Part shown: positions 22,957 through 33,540 of the stretch, one piece after another
How positions within the stretch are numbered: position 1 is the stretch's first letter
How the letters are laid out: the number at the start of each line of letters is the position of its first letter
From: Henckelia pumila
Lineage: Eukaryota; Streptophyta; Magnoliopsida; Lamiales; Gesneriaceae
Assembly (NCBI RefSeq): GCF_033568475.1
Contig: NC_133120.1
Location: 25,711,425 to 25,775,424, forward strand
Direction: 5' to 3'
DNA: 64,000 nt
Made by a program: the position numbers and the translations under genes
Notes under the pieces: model-generated
The model's input: only the letters and a program-made list of their open reading frames with translations
The model's database searches: none
Told to the model about the DNA's origin: nothing

Positions 22957-23980
22957 ATGCCATTTGGAATGACGAACGCGCCCGCGGTCTTCATGGATCT
23001 TATGAACCGCATGTTACAGCCGTACTTGGACCAGTTTATCATTGTTTTCATTGATGATATCCTCATTTACTCGAAGGATAGAGAAGAACATTCGCAGCAT
23101 TTGAAGACGGTTCTTGAGGTACTCCGAGAGCAAAATGTGTTTGCCAAGTTTGAGAAATGTGAGTTTTGGTTGGAGAGAGTAGAATTCTTTGGCCATATTA
23201 TTTCCAAGAGTGGAGTGGAAGTGGATCCTTCCAAGGTTCAAGCAGTGAAGGAGTGGTCTGTACCTAGAAATGCATCGGAGATTCGCAATTTTCTCGAATT
23301 GGTCGGTTACTATAGGAAGTTTATCAAGGGCTTTTCAGCAATTGTTGTGCCCTTGACAGCATTGACCAAGAAGAATGTCAAGTGTATTTGGAAGCCAAAG
23401 TGTCAAGAGAGCTTCGATGTGTTGAAGAAAGCTCTTACGACGGCACCAGTGTTAGCTATGCCATCTGGAGAGGGAGATTTTGTGGTTTATACTGATGCTT
23501 CCAAGTTGGGACTTGGGGCAGTGCTTATGCAGCAAGATAGGGATTGCTTATGCTTCTAGACAGTTGAAGGAGCAGGAGAAGAACTACCCTACTCATTATT
23601 TGGAGTTGGCAGCAGTGGTGTTCGCTCTCAAGATTTGGAGACACTATCTCTATGGAGAGAAGTGTAAGATATTCACCGACCATAAAAGTCTCAAATACTT
23701 CTTCCCCCAGAAGGAATTGAACATGAGGCAGCGGAGATGTTTAGAGTTGGTGAAAGACTAGGACTGCGACATTAGTTACCATCCGGGTAAGGCTAATGTC
23801 ATCGCAGATGCATTGAGCAAAAAGACAGCAGTGATTGCCTCTTTGACGGTGTCTAGACCGTTGCAGGATGAGATTCAGAGATTCGGACAAGAGTTCTATG
23901 CCGAGGGTAGAGCTCCTAGATTGTCAGTCTTGTCAGTGCAGACTACGTTGTTTGACTATATCAGAGTTGCTCAAGCAGTT
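22957..23980 (+). pseudogene. Duplicated RT-RNase H segment in element B
   Basis: About 1.02 kb repeating RT from [12 protein letters not shown] through RNase H to the pre-integrase linker, already present at 18196-22956. It includes [14 protein letters not shown] and the RNase H blocks again. A small deletion near 23541 shifts the frame and a stop occurs at 23759. At several places it differs from the first copy in ways that make the first copy closer to element D; for instance it lacks the TAA shared by B and D. It may therefore come from a different family member rather than from simple duplication. Confidence 0.9.
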
Positions 23981-25378
23981 AATGAGCAGTTGAGTAAGTG
24001 GAGATAGAGAGCTGACAAGAGAGGCAGTGATTTGTATTCAGTAGTAGACGGGATCGTGAGGTTTAGAGATAGATTTTGGGTGCCCACAGGTGATTCTCTA
24101 CAAGTTACTATCATGGCAAAGGCGCATACATCTCCATACTCTATTCACCCAGGCAGTACGAAGATGTATCGATACCTTCAGCAGTTGTACTGGTGGCCGG
24201 GTATGAAGCGCGATATCGCCCGATTTGTGTCAGAGTGTCTGACATGCCAGCAAGTCAAAGCATAACATCAGAGACCTGCAGGATTGCTTAGGTCACTCCC
24301 TATTCCCGTGTGGAAATGGGAGAATATTACCATGGATTTCGTTGTTGGCTTTTCGAGGACAGTGAGAGGTTTGAATGCTATTTGGGTTATTGTCGACCGT
24401 CTTACTAAGTCAGCGCACTTTTTGCCAGTAAGGACGAATTTCTCTATGACTCAGTATGTGGAGTTGTATATCCGGGAGATAGTCAGGCTACATGGTATCC
24501 CTGTTTCCATAGTGTCTGATAGAGATCCGCGGTTTACTTCGTATTTTTGGAAGAGTCTTCACTCAGCTTTGGGGACGAAGCTTTTGTTTAGCACTGCCTT
24601 TCACCCCTAAACGGATGGACAGTCCGAGAGGGTGATTCAGATTCTAGAGGATCTTCTGAGAGCTTGTGTTATTGACTTCCATGATGGTTGGGAGTTGAGG
24701 TTACCTTTGTTGGAATTTGCATATAATAACAGCTATCAGGCCACCATTGGTATGGCGCCTTACGAGGCACTCTATGGGAGACCGTGTAGATCACCGATAT
24801 TATGGTCAGAGGTTGGCGGGAGGTCAGATTTAGGAACAGAGATTGTTCAGCAGACCTCCGAGGTCATAGCCAAGATCCATGATAGGATGAGGACTTCACA
24901 GAGGAGGCAGAATTGTTATGCCGATCATAGGAGGAGAGACTTGGAGTTCTCGGTGGGAGACCATGTGTTTGTCCGAGTAGCTCCTATGAAGGGTGTAATG
25001 AGATTCGGGAAGAAAGGGAAACTGGCACCGAGGTTTATAGGACCCTTTGAGATATTGGATAGAGTAGGAGCATTGGCTTATAGGGTGGCCTTGCCACCTA
25101 ACCTTGATGGAGTTCATAACGTCTTCCACATATCGATGCTCAGGAAGTACGTCTCGAATCCGTCCCATGTGCTTAGCATGGAATCTCTTCAGTTATCTCC
25201 TCACATGACGTATGAGGAGAGGCCCATCCGGATTCTAGATAGACAGGAGAGGAGACTTCGTAACAAGTTGATTCCTACGATCGAAGTGAGATGGCAGAAC
25301 CATTTGGATGAAAAGGCCACTTGGGAAGCAGAGGTGGATATCAGGACTCGTTACCCAATTCTTTTTGGTAAGTCTTAA
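23981..25378 (+). pseudogene. Element B integrase
   Basis: Inserts element DNA into the host genome. The zinc-binding HHCC region ([17 protein letters not shown] ... CLTCQQ) is followed by the core with [13 protein letters not shown] and [12 protein letters not shown], the D, D and E triad. [14 protein letters not shown] and a C-terminal segment ending RWQNHLDEKATWEAE resemble the Tekay/Del tail. Premature stops are at 24005, 24262 and 24608. The natural end is at 25376, followed by a short spacer and the polypurine tract. Confidence 0.95.
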
Positions 25379-25400
25379 TTTCGAGGACGAAATTTCATAT

Positions 25401-25414
25401 TAGGGAGAGAGGAA
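25401..25414 (+). other. Polypurine tract of element B
   Basis: TAGGGAGAGAGGAA immediately precedes the 3' LTR, in the expected position for plus-strand priming. Confidence 0.85.
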
Positions 25415-25415
25415 T

Positions 25416-28084
25416 TGTGACGCCTAGAATTTTTTAATTTAGGTTTCATGCCTAAATCAGTATTTAATATTTATGATTTTTTAATTATTTTAACTTTCTG
25501 TGTTAATTGGCTAATTATTACATTTTTTTTCAGCGCATTAGAATTTATTATTTTTAAATTTTGCGAAAATTAGCATTTTATATCCCGAAATAGTAAAATC
25601 AAATTTAATATTTTAAGTTAGGATTTTTAAGCTTGCATTTTTATTTAGTGCGACTTAATTTGTAGTCTTAATTATTAGTTTGGTTTAGCACTTTTTCCCT
25701 AAACTTCGCACAATCACATTTTTATGCTTACACATATACTTATCACACTTGGACTTAATTAAACCCTAGCCTCCAACACTTTACACCCTCATTTCTCACA
25801 CAAACTCATGCCACACACACACACACCTCACGACACACACATACATTCTTCTTCCCCAAATTCCATCGGCTTTCCCATTTTCTTTCTTCTTCAAGCCTAG
25901 CCGACGCCGCAACTCCTCCCATTTCTTTCCTCTCCGGCGAAGCATCTTCTTGGACAGCTGATCGAGCTGTTTCCTCTCCATTTAAGCTCTATTTTCAGCT
26001 CATTCCCAGCTCATTTTGGCCGCTGCCAGCATTTTTTCCAATCGATTTTTTTCGACTTAGCTAGGCTTGGATATGGTTTCTTCCTTGCCCATTGTAGATT
26101 ATACATTATGTGGCTTGAATTTTCTTGAAAATTTTTGAAGTATATATGAATATATGTGTTAGTGCCCTGCTCGAGTTCCCCTTTCCCATTTCCAGCCGAG
26201 ATTTTAATGAATTTTTCTTGTGAAATCGTATCGTTTGATGGGTTATGATATATTTATGAACTTGAAATGCAATGTTTGGATGTCATGCTACTTTCAAAAT
26301 TCCAGATTTGTTATGCCTTGCGAATGCCGAAATTTTTAGAAACTTTTTGTAGCATGGGTTCGAAAAATGTGGTGTTTTAATTGTGTTGATTATGATGGTG
26401 ATTGAGGAACTACCATGGGTGATATGTAGTTCACATGTTAGCGTTTGGATGAGAGAAGTTGGAATGGGATTTGGTTTAGTGGAAATTCGAATGGCCTAGA
26501 GATAGAGGGCTCGGTTTTGGTTGGTTCGTGGGGCTGAGATGGGATGGTTGTGTTGAGTATTAAAGGGGGTTTTGGGTGAGCTTAAATGTTGGTTTTGATG
26601 CTAGGAAAGTGGCTGGAGTTGTAGACAATTGCCTAGGTGTGTTGGTTGAGTTTGAAATTGAGGCATGAGCAGAATTTTTGAGAGTGAGTGGGCTGTCCGG
26701 AAGCCGGTTCAAAGCAGGGTTTAAACTCGGGTTTTGGTTAAGGGCTCGGGTTTTGAAATGGTGATTAGGTGCAGAATTTTGGAGCAAAGAGGCTTGCTGC
26801 CCGGAATTTGGTTTTTCATAGAATGATTGCTTAGGAAATAAAATCCTAGGATGATTTCCTGGTTTATTCCTAAGTGTCATGGAGTCGTTGTTTCAAGCGG
26901 AACACTTTTTGAATAAGAATCGAGCAAGTTACAAATTTTACGGGTAAACCGCTCGAATTTGTCTTAAGTGCAAATTTATGGGTTAAATTTACATCCTTTC
27001 GTTTGCCTCCTAAATCACCATCACAGTCATCCATGTGTGAGTCTTTTGCATGATTATCGATTAAATGTCTACAAATGCGATATATTTACATATGCATGCT
27101 AAGTTCCATAATCGAGTACGAAAGAAAATATTTTATGAACGAAGTGAGATGATTGTGACTACATTTATCACGTTTTTGGACGATTTAAGAGACGTCTTAG
27201 CTTTCCTTACCAAAATATTCATGTGTTTGGATGAGTTAGGAGACGTCTTAGCTTCCCTTACCAAATTTATGGGTTTGGACGAGTCGAGAGAAATCTTGGC
27301 TTCCCTTACCACCCACAGGGCAAGACGAGTTGGGAGATATCCTGACTTCCTTGCGGCATGGTGCACTGCAGTCATGATCATGATCGAAATTACAGAGTCA
27401 CAATTCAAGGATCTAAGTTCATTATTCAAATGTTTATGTTCAGAACCATTTTTATACATTTACTTTGATTACATTCGACTTAGCCATGCATATGTTACGT
27501 CATGTTCTCATTAATTTTATAAATCTCTCATTTAAAGTTAAGGGCATAATAGTACTTTCAGTATCAGCTATTTTTTTATTTCCGTGTGCTTGTGATTATG
27601 TAGTACTCGTTATCCCCCCTTCATATTCTTGTTGAGTCTGTTAGACTCACTACAATTATTGCTTTCAGGTGAGGAGTATTTCACTGAAATCGAGGGGCAG
27701 GATCCCCAGGGCGAGGTCATCGGTGGTGCAGGCCCTTGACCGATGTGCTTTTAGTTGTTCCGCAAATTCTGATGTTTTTATTTATGAGTTGTTGTATTTC
27801 ATACACTGTCAGTCATTTGCAGGATGTGTTTTCCCTACTTTAGAATATTTGGCATGTAAACTTAACAGTTTATTTTTCCGCAACTATGTGGGATTAACTT
27901 CCCTTTTCTGGATTCTATGACTATCGTATTTGGATTTTTATCTTGTGTTTATTTTATTTTGATTTGAATTGCTGACTGTGTCAGTTGGGCTTACAATATT
28001 TTAAAGCGAGTCATGGCAAAAAAAAAATTTTAATTCCGCAATTCTTTATATATTATTTTTATTTAGAGGGTTAGGGTCGTCTCA
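25416..28084 (+). repeat. Element B 3' LTR
   Basis: Begins TGTGACGCCTAGAAT and ends GGGTCGTCTCA, followed by the TCAAT duplication. It is uninterrupted at 2669 bases and shows what the 5' LTR looked like before element C. It lacks about 75 bases relative to the 5' LTR near 26760 and carries the same degenerate 50-bp repeat at 27175-27320. Confidence 0.96.
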
Positions 28085-28089
28085 TCAAT

Positions 28090-31014
28090 ACTACGATGAT
28101 AACTGTTATTGTAGGCAAATTCGATCAAAGGTAACTTATCCTGCCAAGACAAACCAAAATCCATGACAGATGAACGTAGCATATCCTCCAACGTACGAAT
28201 CGTCCGCTCCGACTGCCCGTCAGTCTCCGGATGATATACAGTACTTAAACTCATAGTGGTACCCAAAACCCGCTGAAAACTACCCCAGAAACATGAGGTA
28301 AATTGCGGGTCTCTATCGCTGACTATGTTCAATGGAATCCCATGCAATCGCACTATCTCTTGGATATATAAGTGTGTCATGCGATTATAAGAATACTCTT
28401 GGTTGTAAGGAATAAAGTGTGCTGATTTTGTCAAATGGTCAACAATGACCCAGATAGCATCACACTGACATGAAGTTATAGTCAAGTGGGTGACAAAATC
28501 CATAGTCACGTGCTCCCACTTCCATTCAGGAATCTCAAGATTCTACAGTAATCCACCTGGTCGTCGGTGTTCAGCCTTGACCTGTTGACAAACAAGACAT
28601 CGAGAAACAAATTGATATAAACTTCGCTTCATCCCCTTCCACCAGAATCTAGTTCGCAAGTCCTTATACATTTTCATGCTTCCAGGGTGAACTGACAATC
28701 GACTCTTGTGAGCTTGAGAAAGAATATCATTCCTGAGCTCCGCAACATCAGGTACAACCACTCGATTCGATAAGCACAATAAACTATCTAACTGATAATG
28801 GAATCCAGATGTATTAACTCCGTTGGCTAGACGTGCCAAACACTGAGTCTTAACATCAGATATCTGAGCTTCTCTGATTCGAGAGTACAATGTTGGCTCA
28901 GATAAAATAGTATACAACCAAATTTCATTTCTTCCTTTCTTATGCTTGAGCGTAAAACTCAGTGAACAGCATTCCTGAATCATATGAGATAAATCACTAG
29001 TCAGAAGTGCAGAAAGTCTCACCTGCCAACTCAAGACATCAGCAGTAAGATTAGCAGAACCTGGATGATACTTAATTTCACAATCATAATCTTTCAATAA
29101 GTCCATCCAGCGTCTCTGTCGCATATTCAACTCCAACTGAGTGAATAAATACTTCAGACTTTTGTGATCCATGAATGTCTCAAATTTCTCGCCATAAAGA
29201 TAATGTCTCCAAATCTTGAGCGCAAATACAATGGCGGCTAACTCGAGATCATGCACTGGATAATTTCCATCACGTGTCTTCAACTGTCGAGAAGCATAGG
29301 CAATAACATGTCCATGCTGTCTCAGAACACATCCTAGCCCCTGACCAGAGGCATCAGTGTAGACAATATAACCTCCCGATCCAGAAGGTAGAGGTAGCAC
29401 AGGTGCAGTATTAAGATGTATACGCATCTCGTGAAATGATTCCTCACAATCCAAGGACCATATGAAGGCAACATCTTTCCATGTAAGCTGTCAAAGGCCT
29501 GGCCAACTGTGCAAAATTCTCGATGAACCGACGATAATAACCAGCTAGACCCAAGAAACATTGAATCTCAGCAACTGTCGTCGGAAGATACCAGTTCAGC
29601 ACTGCCTCTATCTTACTAGGATCAACAGATATTCCTTACACTTGAAATCACATGACCGAGAAACACTACCCGATCAAGCCAAAATTCACACTTACTCAAT
29701 TTTGCATACAGCTGCTTATCTCGTAACGTCTGCAATACAATCCTCAAATGTTGTGCATGCTCATCCTTATAATGAGAATAGACAAGAATATCATCAATGA
29801 AGACGATGACGAATCTATCCAGATATTCTCGAAATACCTAATTCATCAGATTCATAAAGTCTGCCGGTGCATTCGTCAAACCGAATGGCATCACCAGAAA
29901 TTCATAATGCCCGTATCTTGTTCTAAAAGCAGTCGTAGAAATATCTGAGTCTCATACCCGCATTTGATGGTATCCCGATCTCAGATCTATCTTAGAATAG
30001 ACAGAAGTACCATGTAATTGATCGAACAGATCATCAATCCGCGGCAAAGGATACTTATTCTTGATGGTGACATGATTCAGCTGCCTATAATCAATACACA
30101 ATTTTATCGATCCATCCTTCTTCTTGACGAACAAAACAGGTGCTCCCCACGGAGAAACACTCGGACTAATATATCCCTTATCAAGCAGATCCTGCAACTG
30201 TTGTTTCAATTCCCTCATCTCTGATGGAGCCAGACGATAAGGTTCTCGGGATATAGGTGTAGTTCCTGGTACTAAATCAATACCAAATTCAACCTCTCAA
30301 AACGGAGGAAAGCCAGGGATCTCATCAGGGAATACATCATAAAACTCGCTGACAACTGGTAACTGATCAATACCTGGACTACTCATGGACATATCAACTG
30401 CATAAATAAGGTAGTCCTCCCCACCTGACTCCAAGACATGACATTCCTTCAGAGCCGATACAAGTGGCATCGGAGGTCGTGCACCCTCACCATAAAAGTA
30501 CTAGCTCTCACCCTCAACAGGATGAAAATGTACAAGACGCTGATAACAATCCACAGTAGCGTGATACAAAGTCAGCATATCTATTCCCAAAATACAGTCA
30601 AAATTTGTCATCTCTAATATCATCAGATTAGCCGATAACACGTGACCCTCAAACTCTAGAAGGCAACCCATCACTAGACGCTTAGTTACTACCTCCTACT
30701 CTAACGGAGTAGATACAACTAAATTCATATCTAATTATACATGAGATAATCTATGTCTCTTAACAAAGCGACTAGAAATAAAGGAATGCAATGCTCCAAT
30801 ATCAATTAAAATAAGTGCAGGAATACCACATAACAAAAAGGTACCTTCCAACATGCGATCACCTCCCTCAGTAGCCTGTTCCTGAGACAGAGCAAATACC
30901 TGCCCTTGAGTCTGTGGACGGTAACCAGAAGAACTCTGTGGTGCTGGCTGCTGACGTGGAAAAGTAGAATCCTGATATCCAACCTGTGACCCCGATCCAC
31001 TAGCAGAACCCATA
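28090..31014 (-). pseudogene. Element A protease, RT, RNase H and integrase core
   Basis: Minus-strand pol. Nearest gag is a protease with LIDIGALHSFIS (D-I-G instead of D-T-G). RT shows [15 protein letters not shown] and [12 protein letters not shown], with a stop at 29952 and frameshifts beyond. RNase H reads [18 protein letters not shown] and DHKSLKYLF. The integrase zinc region ends [15 protein letters not shown]; a stop near 28540 precedes the core with MDFVTHL, VSDRDPQF and SERTIRTLEDML. The frame then meets element B and continues at 1788. No part is long enough to be functional. Confidence 0.93.
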
Positions 31015-31925
31015 AGCTAAGGACAATCTCTCCGCAGAAGTCCCTGCTCACCAAAAATATAACATGCACCAGTGGCCTTCCGACATGAAGCTGCAGGATG
31101 CTTCCCACCATAGTGACTGCAAAACTCCTCCTTCTTCTTCTTTTTCCCAAAATGGAATGTACCTAGTGAGCCACGAGAACCAGATGAAGAAGTAGTAGAA
31201 GAAGACATAGGTCCAGATTGCACAACAGATTGAGCCATAGGCCCAAGAGATCCACTAGGTTGTCTTGGAATCATCAATAGTGCTCGTCTATTGTTGTTCT
31301 CCACTTGACGGCAATGGTTTACCAAAGTCTCATAAGATTTTGGATCATCACATACGACATCTTGTGAGTAGATATCTTGATTCAAACCTTGCAGAAAGAT
31401 ATCATACTTTGACGCATCACTGTCACTGATATGAGGACTTAAAGGTAGCAGATCAATAAATCGTTGCTGATATTGATCAATAGTCATTGATCCTTGCCTC
31501 AGAGTCAGCAAATCCATAGATCGTGCCTGGAAAACTGCTGGAGGAAAATAAAATTTCTGAAACTGCTGACAAAAATCCCCCCAAGTCACATGTCCTCTCT
31601 CTGTACGTGCCTGAGTAGCTTTGGCATCCCACCATAAGCGTGCTCGATCTTCTAGAACAAATTCTAGAACTTCCAGTTTCTGCTCCTCAGTGCAATCGAA
31701 AGCTCGAAAAGAACTCTCAAGTTTAGACATCCAACCTCTTGCTTGTTCAGGATTTTCTCCACACAATAAAGGCTTCGGTCCTACTTGCATAAACTTATTG
31801 ATAGTATAGCGACGTCTACTCTCATAAGGACGATGTCGATCCTCATGATGATGGCGATAGTGACGATGATGATGACCACCTTCCTGGACAACACTACCAT
31901 GGCTCTCATCACCTCTCCCGGCCAT
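31015..31925 (-). pseudogene. Element A gag
   Basis: About 303 codons from an ATG that starts MAGRGDESHG, close behind the primer site. A histidine/arginine-rich N-terminus is followed by a capsid region with PKPLLCGENPEQARGWM, LWWDA, and FQKFYFPPAV. Serine-rich sequence and a degraded zinc knuckle (CYIFGEQGLLRRDC, one cysteine replaced) follow. A TAG at 31015-31017 cuts the frame in front of the protease linker. The frame upstream to 31946 has no better start; the ATG at 31925 fits the family. Confidence 0.88.
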
Positions 31926-32013
31926 ATCCTGAAAAGATTTGCACATTTAAAATCCAAAATGCGCAAAATTCAAGACTAGACTAAATCCGAAGTACTAATT
32001 CCCAAAATCTAAG

Positions 32014-32028
32014 CATGCTCTGATACCA
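32014..32028 (-). other. Primer-binding site of element A
   Basis: The minus strand reads TGGTATCAGAGCATG just inside the LTR, the initiator methionine tRNA complement. It identifies 32033-33535 as the 5' LTR and so the direction of the element. Confidence 0.9.
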
Positions 32029-33083
32029 AAAATGTAGTTACCCTGCATTGAATCACCTACTAACTGACAACTAATAGAATGAATTAAACTTAATAAAGCA
32101 AGAATGCTTAACAGAGTACAACGTCCGGAAACATAATCCATAATTTACATATCAGCTTAGTAAAAACATATCCAGGCTTAATACTGTAGTGATACAACCA
32201 TATCAAAAATATCAAAATAAAACTGTCTAAAACATTTATACAGCTAAACCAATCATGTTGTATAAAATCCCCTGTAAAGCTCCGACTCTCTAGTCCTGCC
32301 TCGAACTACCGGCTCCGTCCATCCTGTGACCTGCCCCGTGGAATAGGGTGTCCAAGATAACAACTAGGACGTGAGCGCTAACGCCCAGTACATAAACATG
32401 AGAAAACATATATATGATGCATGCAACGTGATGACTGGTAAAAGGTCATCTGAAAAGTCATGCTCAGTACCCGCGCCACATGAGTGCTGCCACCGCACGG
32501 ATCAACCTCTGGGTGCAACCACACTTGTCTAGTACACCAGAGTAGTCAGACATACATGTCCCCGCCATCGCGGTACTCTCAGTGACAGAATATCGAGTAT
32601 AGAGCTGAGCGGCTCTATAATCAGGTATAACAAGTTATAGGCTCAACGTGTATGTGCACATGATTTATGAATATAGAAAGCGGTAAAACATGCATCATGC
32701 CACATAATAATGCCAAATAAATGCAACATATAAACATGTATACTCGGTGGCAATCTCAGTCACTGTGTACGTACCTCTAGGCTAGTTCAAGTCTTATTAG
32801 TATCCTAAGTTCCAAGCCTATATTCAAAAGTTCACCGTATCACTACACAAGTTCTATAAGCATTAACTAAGCTAATAAGTACTCCCAAAACTTAAATAGA
32901 TTCTCGTACCATACCTTCGTCCGTATTAAGCCCTTTGGAGTCGCTAGTCCTGGATGACTATAACCACGCCTTGGTTATTCCAGAACTTTTATTATAACCG
33001 ATAGGGCCCTCAAATGTATATATCACACTATATAACTGAAGAAGGAAACTCGGAATTCATAATTCAAAATGAATCCGAATGAG

Positions 33084-33095
33084 CCCTATTTATAG
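33084..33095 (-). promoter_or_regulatory. TATA box of the element A LTR
   Basis: CTATAAATAGGG on the minus strand, a strong plant TATA match, at the downstream edge of the palindromic motif cluster. Confidence 0.7.
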
Positions 33096-33111
33096 GAAAA
33101 TTTCCGATCAA

Positions 33112-33411
33112 GTTCGGAGCCTCCAAAATCATGTTCGGATCGTCCGATCCAGCTCACTGCCTACATGCGAGACACGTCGAGTTTGGACTGTCCGATCGCC
33201 ACTTCGGGCCGTCCGAAGTGTTCTAAATCCGACACTTTGTCAAAATCCATGGCTGAGTAATCCTGCCTGCTTCGCACAAGGGAGTTCGGGCCATCCGATC
33301 CTAGTTCGGACCATCCGAACGTGCCTTAACTCCGAAGTCAACATGCCTTTCTTTGGAGGCCCCAGCTTGCTATGTTCGGATTGTCCGAAGTCCTCTTCGG
33401 ACCGTCCAAAC
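33112..33411 (-). promoter_or_regulatory. Eight near-palindromic GTTCGGNCCNTCCGAAC motifs in U3
   Basis: Copies of a 16-18 bp dyad close to GTTCGGACCRTCCGAAC start at 33112, 33133, 33181, 33202, 33284, 33304, 33374 and 33395. They often occur in pairs about 20 bases apart. All lie within 330 bases upstream of the TATA box in the element's direction, the usual site of LTR enhancers. The 3' LTR copy keeps six. No factor can be named from sequence alone. Confidence 0.7.
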
Positions 33412-33540
33412 TGGCCAAAACTTTGGAATCCAATTCTTAATTTTGAAGTCCAATTAAACCCCGGAATTGGTTAATTACTAACCCTTAATCTTGTTTAACA
33501 TATTATTATCTTAAAATGGAATCTGGGTTACTACAATCCT

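Larger units (their letters stand above)
1794..28084 (+). mobile_element. Element B: Ty3/gypsy retrotransposon (Tekay/Del-like) with nested insertions
   Basis: A complete plus-strand gypsy element bounded by LTRs that start TGTGACGCC and end GGGTCGTCTCA, with TSD TCAAT on both sides. Inside are a primer site, gag, protease, RT, RNase H, integrase and a polypurine tract. Four later copia-type insertions inflate it to 26 kb; its own sequence is about 13.5 kb. The 5' LTR is 2730 bases and the 3' LTR 2669, the 3' copy lacking about 75 bases near 26760. Premature stops occur in gag, RT, RNase H and integrase, and the protease active site is altered, so it cannot be autonomous. Element D is the same family. 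Confidence 0.95.
1..33535 (-). mobile_element. Element A: Ty3/gypsy LTR retrotransposon, split by element B
   Basis: A minus-strand gypsy element reading from its 5' LTR (32033-33535) through gag and pol to a 3' LTR cut by the window start (1-1037). The domain order is gag, protease, RT, RNase H, integrase. Element B (1794-28084) sits inside its integrase. Removing B and one copy of the 5-bp duplication TCAAT (1789-1793, 28085-28089) rejoins the integrase frame without a gap, which fixes the relationship. The coding parts carry several stops and frameshifts, so it is dead. It is itself inserted in the integrase of element E. Its own target duplication cannot be checked because the far end lies outside the window; ATCCT (33536-33540) is the candidate. 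Confidence 0.92.
32033..33535 (-). repeat. Element A 5' LTR
   Basis: 1503 bases bounded by TGTAGTTACCC and GGGTTACTACA, an inverted terminal pair. It is homologous to 1-1037. It carries a TATA box (33084-33095) with eight near-palindromic motifs just upstream in U3. The adjacent bases ATCCT may be the target duplication. Confidence 0.95.
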
